A stretch of DNA of 64,000 nucleotides from Sapria himalayana. Taxonomy: Eukaryota; Streptophyta; Magnoliopsida; Malpighiales; Rafflesiaceae. The notes below the pieces were generated by a model that saw nothing but the letters and a program-made list of their open reading frames with translations, did no database searches and was not told the origin of the DNA. The DNA lies in the NCBI GenBank assembly GCA_029783825.1, contig JAREIK010004302.1:1-64000 (forward strand), given 5' to 3'. Every line of letters starts with the position of its first letter. Within the stretch, counting starts at the first letter, position 1. Position numbers and translations under genes: made by a program. Of this stretch, positions 36,535 to 47,199 are shown piece after piece.

Positions 36535-36798
36535 ATGACTCTACTTTCATGAATACATCACAGATTCTTATACAATTCATTGGATATTGTCAAGATGGAG
36601 GCTGTATGCTTTTTTTATGAGTTCATGCTCAATGGAACATTGAAGGAGCATATTTATAGTAACTCATATCGTATATATAGTTTAATCGATATAAACTAAG
36701 GCAGTCATTAATGCATGTAACATTTATCGACCAGTTCACCAATATAAAAATTATCAATTGGATCATGTGGCTCGATATTGTAGAAGATGCTGCAAAAG
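36535..36798 (+). pseudogene. Captured LRR receptor-kinase fragment (two exons)
   Basis: On plus, a probable acceptor (ttttttag) at 36,534 opens a block reading MTLLS, stop, IHHR, then after a frameshift FIGYCQDGG and YEFMLNGTLKEHIY to about 36,656. After an intron, about 36,750-36,798 reads INWIMWLDIVEDAAKG and ends at a GT donor. These are kinase subdomains IV-VIa of leucine-rich-repeat receptor kinases of the SIRK/MEE39-like type, with the intron in a plausible place. The activation loop and the extracellular part are absent. The orientation is opposite to the captured START gene, so the two came as independent captures or from convergent neighbours. Confidence 0.82.
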
Positions 36799-36799
36799 G

Positions 36800-37250
36800 T
36801 ATTTTTTTAAAGTTCTTATTAGTGTTTGATTTATTTTGCAAGCATATGCTATTAATGGGTGCATGGTCCAATGGGTAGAGATGCCATGAGATGTGGTCCT
36901 GTAGACATGTAGTTGTGTGGCACAACTGCCTAGAAGTGCATAGTGTGTGTGTGGTGCAGTGAACCTGCATGTGTGCTTAATGTACTGGACGTGCACTGTG
37001 TGTATGTTTGATGTAGCCTTGTTGTTGTGTGTGCAACAAGTGGGTTGTGTTCATTTCATTCTTTTTTTATATGTACAAAGAGAGTGATTTTCTAAGTAGA
37101 ATCAAATGAGTAAAAACTATATAGTTGTTATTAATGTGGCCACTACTTTGGTGGTTCCATAACTATTTGACTACTATAGTGAATGTTACAAGTTAAGTTT
37201 GTAATGGAAAATATAATATTTAAATTATTTATACCTAGCACAACTTTTTT
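36800..37250. other. Element A interior, less AT-rich spacer
   Basis: A GT-rich segment at 36,850-37,050 (tgtggtcctgtag, gtgtgtgtggtgcagtgaacc) lies between the kinase fragment and the right arm. It has no recognisable coding content. The minus frames covering 36,629-36,996 are shadows. Confidence 0.4.
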
Positions 37251-38004
37251 ATATTTTATTTTATCATGGGAACTCTTGGAGAAACATATGACAACTCCTT
37301 CTAAGCCAGTTGAGGGTTTTCATGGACCTTTAGATAACTAGTTTGAAGGAAGAAATGTAGGAAATGAAAGAAGTGAATGAATTGATGAAAGAAATGAAGA
37401 ATGCAATGCAATAGCATATGACCTACATGGAGTAGTTAGTGGCCTTGGCGAGACAGATAGCAGAATGAGTTCCAGTAGAGTACCCATGTAAGAGAGCCAA
37501 GCACAAATGAACCATCTAATGATGAGGATGATGATATAGTTTTAAATGAATATATACCTATGTTTTGTTAATTATAAATAATGGTTTATAGTATATGTTA
37601 TTTTTCAATTTAAAATAAAAATTTAAAAATATGTAATCAAATTTTTTGTAAAAAAATAAAATTGTCAAAAAATAAGATTGTCAAAATAGTTTTGGAATGA
37701 AAATATCTAGGAATTTTTCCCTCGCTAATTTAGCTAGGGAATTATATATATATATATTCAGTTGAAAAATATTAATTACTACTCTTAATTATGATCAAAA
37801 TTAGTAAGGAAAAAAATATAATTAGCTAGGGAATTTTCATCGTTCAAATATTTGCTACGAAATTTTTTTTTATTAAAATTTTCAAATAAGCACTTTAGCA
37901 TGAGATAATTTCCATCATAAATACATCATTATTCTATTTTAGTGACAAACTAAGCCCAAATAGCTAGAGAACTATTTTCAACCACTTGGGTTTTTTTTGT
38001 AGTG
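37250..38004 (+). repeat. Right arm of element A, with CACTA second-gene 3' end
   Basis: Reading inward from 38,004 on minus the arm mirrors 15,737-15,962 plus 29,313-29,900. The coding remnant on plus at 37,260-37,560 matches the end of the second gene of copy D: ELLEKHM, a Glu/Lys-rich stretch, then caatagcatatgacctacatggagt and a Met/Asp-rich end. AGCTAGGGAA subterminal repeats lie at 37,721-37,740 and 37,823-37,833. The uninterrupted sequence here at about 37,770-37,800 shows what the left arm looked like before B inserted. Confidence 0.78.
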
Positions 38005-38850
38005 ATAGAAAAATAAACATATAGACATACAGATAGATAGACAGATAGACATATATAAAAATAGATAGACAAACTATTAGATAGATAGATATATAGATAG
38101 ATAAACACATATCCAGGCAGGCAGACAATGAGGTAGGCATGCATACAAACATATACATGGAAATATAGATAGACTGAAAAATAAACAAACAGATAAACAA
38201 ATGGACAGATAGACAGAAAGTTAGGGAATTTGATATACAAATTGATAGATAGATTTATAGATAGATAGATTGATTGATTGATTGATTGACAAATTGATAA
38301 ATAGATTGATAGACATATTGATAGATAAATTGATAGACCAATAGTTAGATAGATAAATAGATAGACGAATATATAGACAAATAGATAGATAGACAGATAG
38401 ATAGACAAATAAAAAGACAAATTGATAGACAGAAATAAAGATAGATAAATTGATAGATATATTGATAGATGATTTGATTAATAGATATATAGATAGATAG
38501 GCAGATAAATAGATACACATATAGATAGATAATGTAATTGATTATTAGATAGATAAATAGACAGATATATAGATAGATAGATAGATAGACAAATAGATAG
38601 ATAGATAAATTGATTGATAAACATATATATAGATAGATATATAGATAGATTGATAGATTGGTTGATTGATTGATCGATAGATAAATAGATACATAGATAG
38701 ATAGACAAAAAGATAAACAGAAAGATAAATAGATATATAGATAGATTGATAAATAGATAGGTAGATAAATAGATAGATAAATAGATAGACAAATAAATTG
38801 ATAGATAGATAAATAGATAGACATATAGATAAATAAATAAATAGACAGAA

Positions 38851-38904
<54 letters not shown>

Positions 38905-40646
38905 AATAAATAGAAAGATAGATATAGGGGTGTAACCGAACAAAATTATTCATGATTCATTCGGAGCTCGGCTCGGTAAAAGCTCATTTGAATCAGTTTA
39001 TTACGTTAAATGAGCCGAGCCCAAACTCCATTTTGGCTAGTAAGTTAAATGAGCTGAACCCAAACTTCCTTAAGTTTGGCTTGCAAAAGTTTGTGAATAG
39101 GTTCATTGAAAGATAGATAGATAGTTAGACAAATAAATAGACATATAGATAGGTAGATAAATAGACATATAGATAGACAGATAGATAGATAGATATAAAG
39201 ATAGATAGACATATACATAGGTAGATAGATAGATAGACAAACAAAATAATAGACAAATAGATAGATAGAAAGATAGATAGACAAATATATAGATAGACAA
39301 ATCGATAGATAGACAGATAGATAGACAAATCGACAGATAGACAGATAAAAAAAAGATAAATAGATAGATAGAAATAAAGTAAATAGAGAGATAGATAGAT
39401 ATATTTATATAGAGATTGATTGATTGAGAGATAGAGAAATAGATAGATAGAAAACTAAATTGATAGATGAATTGATAAACATATTGATAGAAATATTGAT
39501 ATACAGATTGATAGACAAATTGATAGGTAGATTAATAGATAGATTAAAAGATAGATAAATAGATAGATAGACAGATAGATAGATAGACAGATAGATAGAG
39601 AGAGAGATAGATAGATAGATAGATAAATAAACATATAGATTGATAGAAAATTAGATAGATAGATATATAGACTGATAGATATATAGAAAGATATACAAAT
39701 AGATAGATATATTGATTGAAGGATAATAGACAAACAGATAGACATATAGTTAGATAGATAGATTTATAGATAGATAGACAGATAGATTGATAGATATATA
39801 TATAGATAGATAGATAAATAGATAGACAAATAGAAAGAAAGATAGATAGGTAGGTAGATTGACAGATAGATAAAAAATATATAGAAAGACTAATAGAAAA
39901 AAAGTTAGATAGATGAATAGATATAATGAATGAATGATTGATTAATAGATAGATAAAAAGACAAATATATAAATATATAGATTGATAGATTGAAATATAG
40001 ATTAATAAACATATTGAAACAAATTTTGATAGATAGATTGATAAACAAGTTGATATACAAATTTTTATACAAATTGATAGACAAATTAATATACAAATAG
40101 ATAGACTTATATATAGATTAATAGATAGACTCATAGATAGACATATTGATTAATAGATTTATTAACATATTGAAAGATAGATAAATCGACAGATTGATAA
40201 ACTTATAGATAGATAGATAGATAGACAGAAAGATTGATAGATCAATAGATTATTAGACAAATAATAAGGCAAATTGAAATACAGATAGATAGATAGATAG
40301 ATCGATGGATGGATGGATAGATAGACAAATAAATATATAGATAGATAGATATACATTAAAAGATAAATAAATATATAGAAAGATAGAGAGATAGATAGAT
40401 AAATAGATAGACAGACAGATAGATAAAAAGACAAATAGATAGATAGAAAGAAAAATAGATATATAGACAGATAGATAAATAGATATATAGATAGAGAGAT
40501 AGATAAATAGATAGATAAAAATATAGATAGACAAATAGATAGGAAGATAGATAGATAGTTGGATAGATAGACATACAAATAGAAATAAAGATAGACAGAT
40601 AGATCAATAGAATTATATATAGATAGATAAAAAGATAGATAGAGAG

Positions 40647-40677
<31 letters not shown>

Positions 40678-41785
40678 GATAGATATGTAGATGGATAGAT
40701 AGATAGGCAGATAGATAGTTAGGTAGGTAGATAAGTAGAAATATAGGCATATAGATAGACAGATTGAAAGATACATAGATAGATAGATAGATAGATAGAT
40801 AAAAATGATAGACAGTTAGATTGACAGTTAGATAGACAGATAGATAGAATAGAGACATAGATAGATAGATAGAAAAAGAGATAGATAGATAGATAGATTG
40901 ATAGACAAATAGATAGGTAGATAGATAGTTGGATAGCTATTTAGACCGACAGACAGACAGATAGATAGATTGATTGATTGACAAATAGATTGACAGATAG
41001 ATAGATAGATAGACATATAAATAGACAGATAGATAGACAATTAGATAGGTTAATAGATATATAGATAGATAGACAAACAAATAAACAAATAGACTGACAA
41101 AATTGATATAAAGATAGATAGATAAATTGACAGATAGAGAGACACACAGATAGATAGATAGATAGACATAATGATAAATATAAATATTGATAGATAAATA
41201 GATAGATATATAAAGAGATAGATTTATAAAGAGATTGATTGACAAATTGATAGAGAGATATATATATATATAGATTGATAGAATGATAGATTGATAAAAA
41301 AATTGATACACATTTTAAAAGAAATATTTATATATAGATTGCTAGATAGATTGATAGGCAAATTAACATACAAATTGATAAATAAATAGATAGATAGAAA
41401 GATAGACAAATAGAAAGGCAGAGAGATCGATACATAGATGGATAGATTATTAGATAGATAAATACATAGATAGATAGATTAATTTATTAATAGTTTGATA
41501 GATAGACATATAGATAGATAGATAAAAAGATATATAGAATGCCAAATAGATAGAAAGATTGATAGACATATAGATATATAGATAGATATTTTAATAGATA
41601 GATATTAAAATAGATAGACATATAAATAGATATAAAGATAGACCCAAATATAGTCAGATGGATGGATGATAGATAAAAAGATAGATAGATAGATAGATAG
41701 ATATATAGATACATAGACAAATAATAGACAGATAAATAGTCAGATAGATATAAAGAAAGATAGATAATTACACACTAATTTAGAT

Positions 41786-41832
<47 letters not shown>

Positions 41833-42143
41833 TAGATAAATAGATAGATAATCAGATAGATAGACAAGTATATAGACAAAAAGTTAAATAGTAAATAGAT
41901 AGATAGACAGATAGATCGATAGAAATATGAACATAGAGATAAATAGATAGATAGATAGATAGACATATAGATACATACAAAGATAGAGAGATAGTTAGAT
42001 AGATAGATAGTTAGATAGATAGATAGACAAATAGATAGACAGATAGAAAGACCACATATATAGATATATAGATAGATAGACTAATAGATAGACAAATAGA
42101 TTGGTTTATTGATAAAGAGATTGATAGATTAATTGATAGATAT

Positions 42144-42180
<37 letters not shown>

Positions 42181-42958
42181 GATAGACAGATAGATAGATA
42201 GATTGATTGATTTATTGATAGATTGATAGAGAAATTGATAGACAAATTGATAGATAGATTGATATATAGATTTATAGATAGATAGAATAATAGATAGACA
42301 AATAGATAGATACACAGAAATACAAACAAACAAACAAATTTAGAAATAGATAGAAAGATAGTTATATAGATTGACAAATAGATATATAGACAGATACATA
42401 GATAAGCAGACAAATAGATAAATACAAAGATAAATAGATTAATGATTGATTGAATTAATGATAAATCATTTGATTGATAGATAGAATGATAGATAAATAG
42501 ATTGATTGATTGATAGACTAATTGATAGACATATTGATAGATAGAATAATAGATAGATTGATATATTGATAGATAGACATATTGATAGTCACATATATAG
42601 ACATAATGATTTATTGATTATTTTATAGATAAATAGACAAATAGAATGACAAATCAATAAATAGATAGATAAATAGATATATAGATAGATAAATATATAA
42701 ATAGATATAAAAATAGATATATAGATAGATAGTAAGTTAGATAGAAAGACACATAGATAAATAGATACATAGACTAAAAGATATATAGTAAGATACATAG
42801 ATAGATAGATAGACAAATATATTGATTGATTGATTGATTTATAGATAAATAGATTGAACGAGAGATGGATAGATAGATAGATAGAAAGATTTATAGATAG
42901 ATAGATAGAAAGATAGATAGATAAAAAATAGATAGATAAATAGACATATAGATAGATA
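38005..42958. repeat. (GATA)n imperfect tetranucleotide array, about 5 kb
   Basis: The tract is GATA on plus with frequent GACA, AATA, TTGA and GAAA variants, and patches of gattgattgatt near 38,270 and 42,830. It runs from the right terminus of A to the CACTACAAG of copy C at 42,959. It holds an (AT)n core at 38,857-38,900 and a non-array insert at 38,925-39,110. A second (AT)n lies near 42,146-42,172. The orientation is opposite to the array at 14,807-15,736. Confidence 0.95.
38925..39110. mobile_element. Short hAT-like or MITE-type insert in the GATA array
   Basis: The insert begins taggggtgtaaccgaac and contains gagctcggctcgg, tgagccgagccc and gagctgaaccc, words common in dispersed plant elements whose ends begin (C/T)AGGGGTGTAA. 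It is far richer in G and C than its surroundings. The right edge, near gaataggttcattgaaag, does not form an inverted repeat with the left, so it is probably a truncated copy. hAT affiliation is inferred from the start only. Confidence 0.5.
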
Positions 42959-43410
42959 CACTACAAGAAAAATCTCATATAGCTATGGAAAATTCCGTAG
43001 CTAAATGGGTGTTTTCCATCAATAAATGGGATATAGCAACGAATTAACAACGGAACCATTCCCAATCTAAAGTGCTCGTCGCTTAAATATAGTGAGGAAA
43101 GTGTCCCTAGCTAATAATTTAGTGACGGAAAAATATCTAGCTAAAAAAATATTCTCTAGCTAAATTAGCAAGCTAAATGAGAGTTTCCATCACTAAACGG
43201 ATATAGTGATGAAAGCTTTCTCAATCTAAAGTGCACTTCTATAAATATTAGTGATGAAAATAGTCCCTATCAAAATAACTTTAGAGACGATAAAATCCCT
43301 TGCTAAAATAAAGATATCCCTAGCTAAATTAGCTAGGGCAATTTGCTAAATTAGCTCAGGAAATTTGCTAAATTAGGTATGGAATTTTCCCTAGCTATTT
43401 TAATTTCAAA
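42959..43410 (+). repeat. Terminus and subterminal repeats of CACTA copy C
   Basis: From CACTACAAG inward there are about ten copies of CCTAGCTAA or CTAGCTAAATTAGC-type words and several of TAGTGACGGA or TAGTGATGAA, in mixed orientation. Such dense subterminal repeats are where CACTA-encoded proteins bind in known elements. The same word family is present in the arms of A and at 57.1-57.36 kb. Confidence 0.8.
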
Positions 43411-43860
43411 ACTATTTTCAGAATTTAATTTATTTAAAAATTTTTTAATTAAATAATTTAATATTTTTATATTAAATTGAAAAAAAATTTAAACTATAAC
43501 TGATAATTAATAATTAACAAAAAATTAAATCATTTAATAACTTATTCTAATATAGTATTTTACATAATTAAAATAAAAAAAATAACAAAAATTGTATTAC
43601 ATCTTATTCTTCAATGTATCTACTGACAGTGTATAAAGTATAATATATCCATGCATTGACATTGCTTTCTCTCCCTATGCTCCTCAGATCATCATTTTTC
43701 TATTATGACAAAGCTGTCCGAGTCATGGCACGTCATGTCTAGTGAAAAATATTTTCACTCATACAAGCTTTGTATAGGGAACAATGTGGTACCATATATG
43801 TAATAAATTTTAACCACTCAATCAAATCAAAATAAAAAATAGTTATATTTTGATAAATAT
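43410..43860. other. CACTA copy C 3' noncoding stretch
   Basis: This AT-rich DNA separates the subterminal repeats from the palindromic minisatellite. Nothing coding is recognised; the open frames here follow (TATA)-type repeats. Confidence 0.4.
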
Positions 43861-44260
43861 ATAATACTGCAGTATATATGTACATATATACTAACATTTT
43901 ACTCGTACATATATTATTGAAATATATGTAAATAAAAACTACAGTATTATGAGTATATATATAATGTGTACAAATATACTCAGTATATATGTACAAATAT
44001 ACTCGGTATATACGTACATATATACTATAATATAAAAGTACGTATATACTGAGTATATATGTAAATATATACTATAGTATATATGTATGTATCTACTAAG
44101 TATATACGTAAAATATATTCACTATATATGAACATATATACTCAGTATATATATACTTATATACTCAGTATATACCTAGATATATACTTGGTATATACGT
44201 ACATTTTTACCAAGTATATATGTACATATATACTACAATATTATATGTATGTATATATAC
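43860..44260. repeat. Palindromic AT minisatellite (TATATGTACATATATACT)
   Basis: Units of about 20-24 bases combine tatatgtacatata or tatacgtacatata with tatact(a/c)(a/t)(a/g). Each unit is nearly self-complementary. The same repeat is in copy E at 62,150-62,290 and again at 62,905-63,085. It sits 3' of the second gene in both copies. Confidence 0.8.
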
Positions 44261-44269
44261 TCACATAGC

Positions 44270-45120
44270 CTTGGATGACACACACACTTATACTTTAATG
44301 CGAATACACATACCATCAAAGACAAACAGAAGAAAATAATCTAGGATTTAAAAAACACGCATATAGGTCTCTCAAGCATGGTCAGCATTTCTTGTTCTTT
44401 TTTCTCTAGTAATCCATGCAGATAGAGAACATTGTTACACCTGCACATGGAGCATAACATATTATATTTACAAACAAATAACCGATAACAAGTAGTCTTA
44501 GATCTAAACTCTTTACGACGCATATATGCACAAAATAAGAGCGTCAAGAAAAACTTGTGTTTTTGTGGGATTAATTTTTTGGTTCATTCACAGTTTCAGA
44601 AGCTAAGGTGTTGTTCTCAGTACCATGGAGGACTAGCCAAGGATTTTACATACCTATAATAGGCTACAACTTTACCCAAAAAATTTGGGGACACACAAAC
44701 ATATTCACAAATATTTAAAATTAGTTATTATAGACATGAACAAACACAAATTAAAGATCATAGTAATACAGCTTCAACAAAAATCTAAAAGATGTCCAAC
44801 AATGATTTTTAGAAAGAAAGAGAGTGCAAAAATAAAATGTTTTAGGAATAATGAAGATAAAAGGAGCTATGCCTCCTTTTGATCAAGCTGAAATCAATAA
44901 ATATGAGACCCATGCATTGGAAGGTTTGTGGCAATGTCTGAATGCTTTGATTCAAATTTTTTCATGAGTCTCACATAATGCGTCCTGTAAAGATTCATTA
45001 TTAAGTTAATCGGAAAATCAAAAAAACCAGAATAAAAGAAATTGAAACCTTGAAAAGAATATCATAATTATTTGCTACACATAGACAAAAATCAATAACA
45101 GTTCAAAAATAATTCTTATA
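44270..45120 (-). other. CACTA copy C 3' untranslated region, shared with copies D and E
   Basis: The part at 44,880-45,120 matches 14,100-14,340 in copy D, and about 44,690-44,880 matches 14,340-14,490. The part at 44,270-44,400 matches 62,010-62,110 in copy E, with words such as gaccatgc.tgagagacctatatg. No protein-coding frame is conserved between copies, which suggests untranslated sequence. Confidence 0.6.
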
Positions 45121-45129
45121 CGAAATCAT

Positions 45130-47052
45130 CCTCATAATTAGTAGGGAATGCTAGCCTCTCCTGCAAGGTTTCGTAGCTAGATCTTGGAATGCTATCTGTT
45201 GCATCAATGCCACTAATTATGACTCCATATAGGACATCTGTCGTTGTATTACATTCTTAATTTCTTTCATCTCAGCATTTATTTCTTTTAATTCTTGCAT
45301 TTCTTCCATCAAATTAGTATACTGCACATCCTTATGCTCTTTAATTTCATATATTTCTTCCTTCAAATGAGATATCTGTTCATCATTCTTTTTCATTTCG
45401 GTCTCCATAACTACAATATGTTCATTTATTTCCATTGGTTATTGTTCGACTACCTCATCCACCATTGCTGAGACAGATGATTTAGAAGCACGACTACTAC
45501 AACAAAATGTCACTCCCTTTGAGCAGATGCCGTATACTCACTTCTTCTTACTACCTCCTATGGTCTCCAAATAAATTGAATCATAGTCAATTAGTTGAAG
45601 ATCCATTGAACCCTCAACTTGCTGATGAGCAGCTATCACACGTTCCTCCATTAGTTCCTGAGATAAAATAAAGAAAAATTCTATTCTAGATATACATAAA
45701 ATAAAATAAATATTTTCCATTCCAAACAATTTTCAAAATGTACTATAGTATTATACAATTTTATTAATATAACAAATTCTTATAGTAATCATCTGAGACT
45801 TGTTGTCAACAAATAGAGCATCTACTTTCTTCACATGCATCTTTCTGAAAATCTCATAAAAATTGAGATCTCAGCCCAATTCTCCAGCCTAGAATATGTT
45901 TTTATTAAGTCATAAAAAAACAAATGTCAAAAAAATTTAACAAAATAAATAAAACCATGCAGAGATTTGATTTATTGGACAATTAGGACAATGAAAAAAT
46001 ATATAAATATTTAAAATTTTAAAATTGTACCAAATCTTATATGTGCTCAATGTTCGAATTTGATCCTCCTGTGTGTCGACAGATTCCTATACCTAGTCAA
46101 GCTACCTCTCTTCGTCAATTTTTGCTCGCAATATCTGATTTTTTCTTCACATGTGGCTCCTCCCAATACTTACGGCACTCGGGCTAGTCATCCTCGAATA
46201 TAAAATCATTCCTTTTTTTATATTCTTTAATTTATGGACAAAATTAGAAAACCATTGAGCATCTTTGCTCTCCCATAATTAACTTTATATTTCCATCAAA
46301 TTTGAGTGCCCATGTGCACTAATTCTATATATAGAAAAATCACAAATGAATTTATATTAACAACAAGAACATAATTATTTACTGCTTGAATAATAGCCAA
46401 CAAATAGTTAAGTAATTATATAATTAATTTTCAATGCATTTGTTTTGTTATTTTTACCTGAAAGTCATTAAAATAAGACTCTTTTGTCAATTCGGAAACT
46501 TTCTTCCTGGAGAATGCTTTAAAATCAGCCATTTTCATGAAAGGCTTTGTAACTATAGTCGAATGCTTGTGAGATGGAATGAAACTATACAATCAAATAA
46601 ATAAAATTGAAAACAAGCAAATCATATCAATATAAAAAAACCTGTAACACCAAATTTTTTTTTCAAGTTATATTCACATATTTCTTTTACCTACAATCCA
46701 CAATCTCAATTGCTAACTTTACACTGACAGTAGAGGAAGACACGACATTTGATGATTTCGTTGGTTTTGTAAATGGGAGAATTATTGGTGTAAAATGTGG
46801 TGTAGAAGATAGAGATGAATCAAAAGTGTGTGCAGGAAGCACAATGGGTGGTGGCCTTATATCTGATGAAGGTGATAATAGAGCTCTCAATGATGGTGAT
46901 ATAAATATAGTTGTTGATTGTGATGTTGAAGTATGGATATGGTGGGTATGAGATGATACTGATTTTGCAACATGATCTAACATACTAGATGAATTTGGTT
47001 CATTTCTATGTCCACGTCTACCTCCACCATGACCGAGTCCTTTAGGTGCCAT
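45130..47052 (-). pseudogene. CACTA second gene (Transposase_24/TnpA-like) pseudogene, copy C
   Basis: The first exon, from ATG at 47,052 to 46,690, is open for 121 codons. It starts MAPKGLGHGGGRRGHRNEP, a Gly/Arg-rich start, followed by a Ser/Thr/Pro-rich segment, and is better preserved than in copy D. Later exons are readable but broken: FKAFSRKKV near 46,520, LWESKDAQWFSNFV near 46,290-46,240, KDACEES near 45,840 and ELMEERVIAAHQQVEGSMDLQ near 45,655-45,595. The C-terminal coiled coil at 45,435-45,217 has two HLKEEI-type heptad units. Loss of frame in the middle exons makes it a pseudogene. Confidence 0.78.
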
Positions 47053-47199
47053 CTACTATACAAAATAAGACATAGAACAAATAATACAGATATGATGAAC
47101 AAGCATGCATTTTAGAATAAACACACCAATAGATTTCAACAAAATATAGTAGTATTTTATAGTTTAATATTATAATAAAATTATAATAGTTTAATTATC

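Larger units (their letters stand above)
15737..38004. mobile_element. Fold-back CACTA element A (host of nested element B)
   Basis: The left end is CACTACAAGAAAAGCC at 15,737. The right end is the reverse complement of CACTACAAAAAAAACCC, finishing at 38,004. The ends match as inverted repeats well beyond the terminal words: both have the segment CCCAAATAGCTA, then AATAGAATAAT, then CCCTAGCTAATT, and, with B removed, AATTAAGA.TAGTAATTA. Each arm then runs into the decayed 3' end of a CACTA second gene, in opposite directions (29.58-29.87 and 37.26-37.56 kb). Without B the element is about 8.9 kb. It encodes no transposase, so it is a non-autonomous element carrying host gene pieces. The flanking triplets (CTA and ATA) do not form a target duplication. 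Confidence 0.78.

Noticed and set aside
36840..37020. A tRNA-like or small RNA gene in the GT-rich stretch (ggtccaatgggtagag)
   Set aside because: No cloverleaf with acceptor stem, TTC loop and anticodon arm could be drawn from the sequence.
15732..38007. A target site duplication for element A
   Set aside because: The triplets before 15,737 (CTA) and after 38,004 (ATA) do not match, and the flanking arrays are in opposite orientation.
38005..42958. Minus-strand frames of up to 204 codons resembling membrane proteins
   Set aside because: They are translations of the GATA array with no non-repetitive core. The apparent hydrophobicity comes from Leu/Ile/Tyr codons in the repeat.
46607..46951. 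A 114-codon plus-strand frame
   Set aside because: It is antisense to the well preserved first exon of the copy C second gene, which is supported by homology with copy D.
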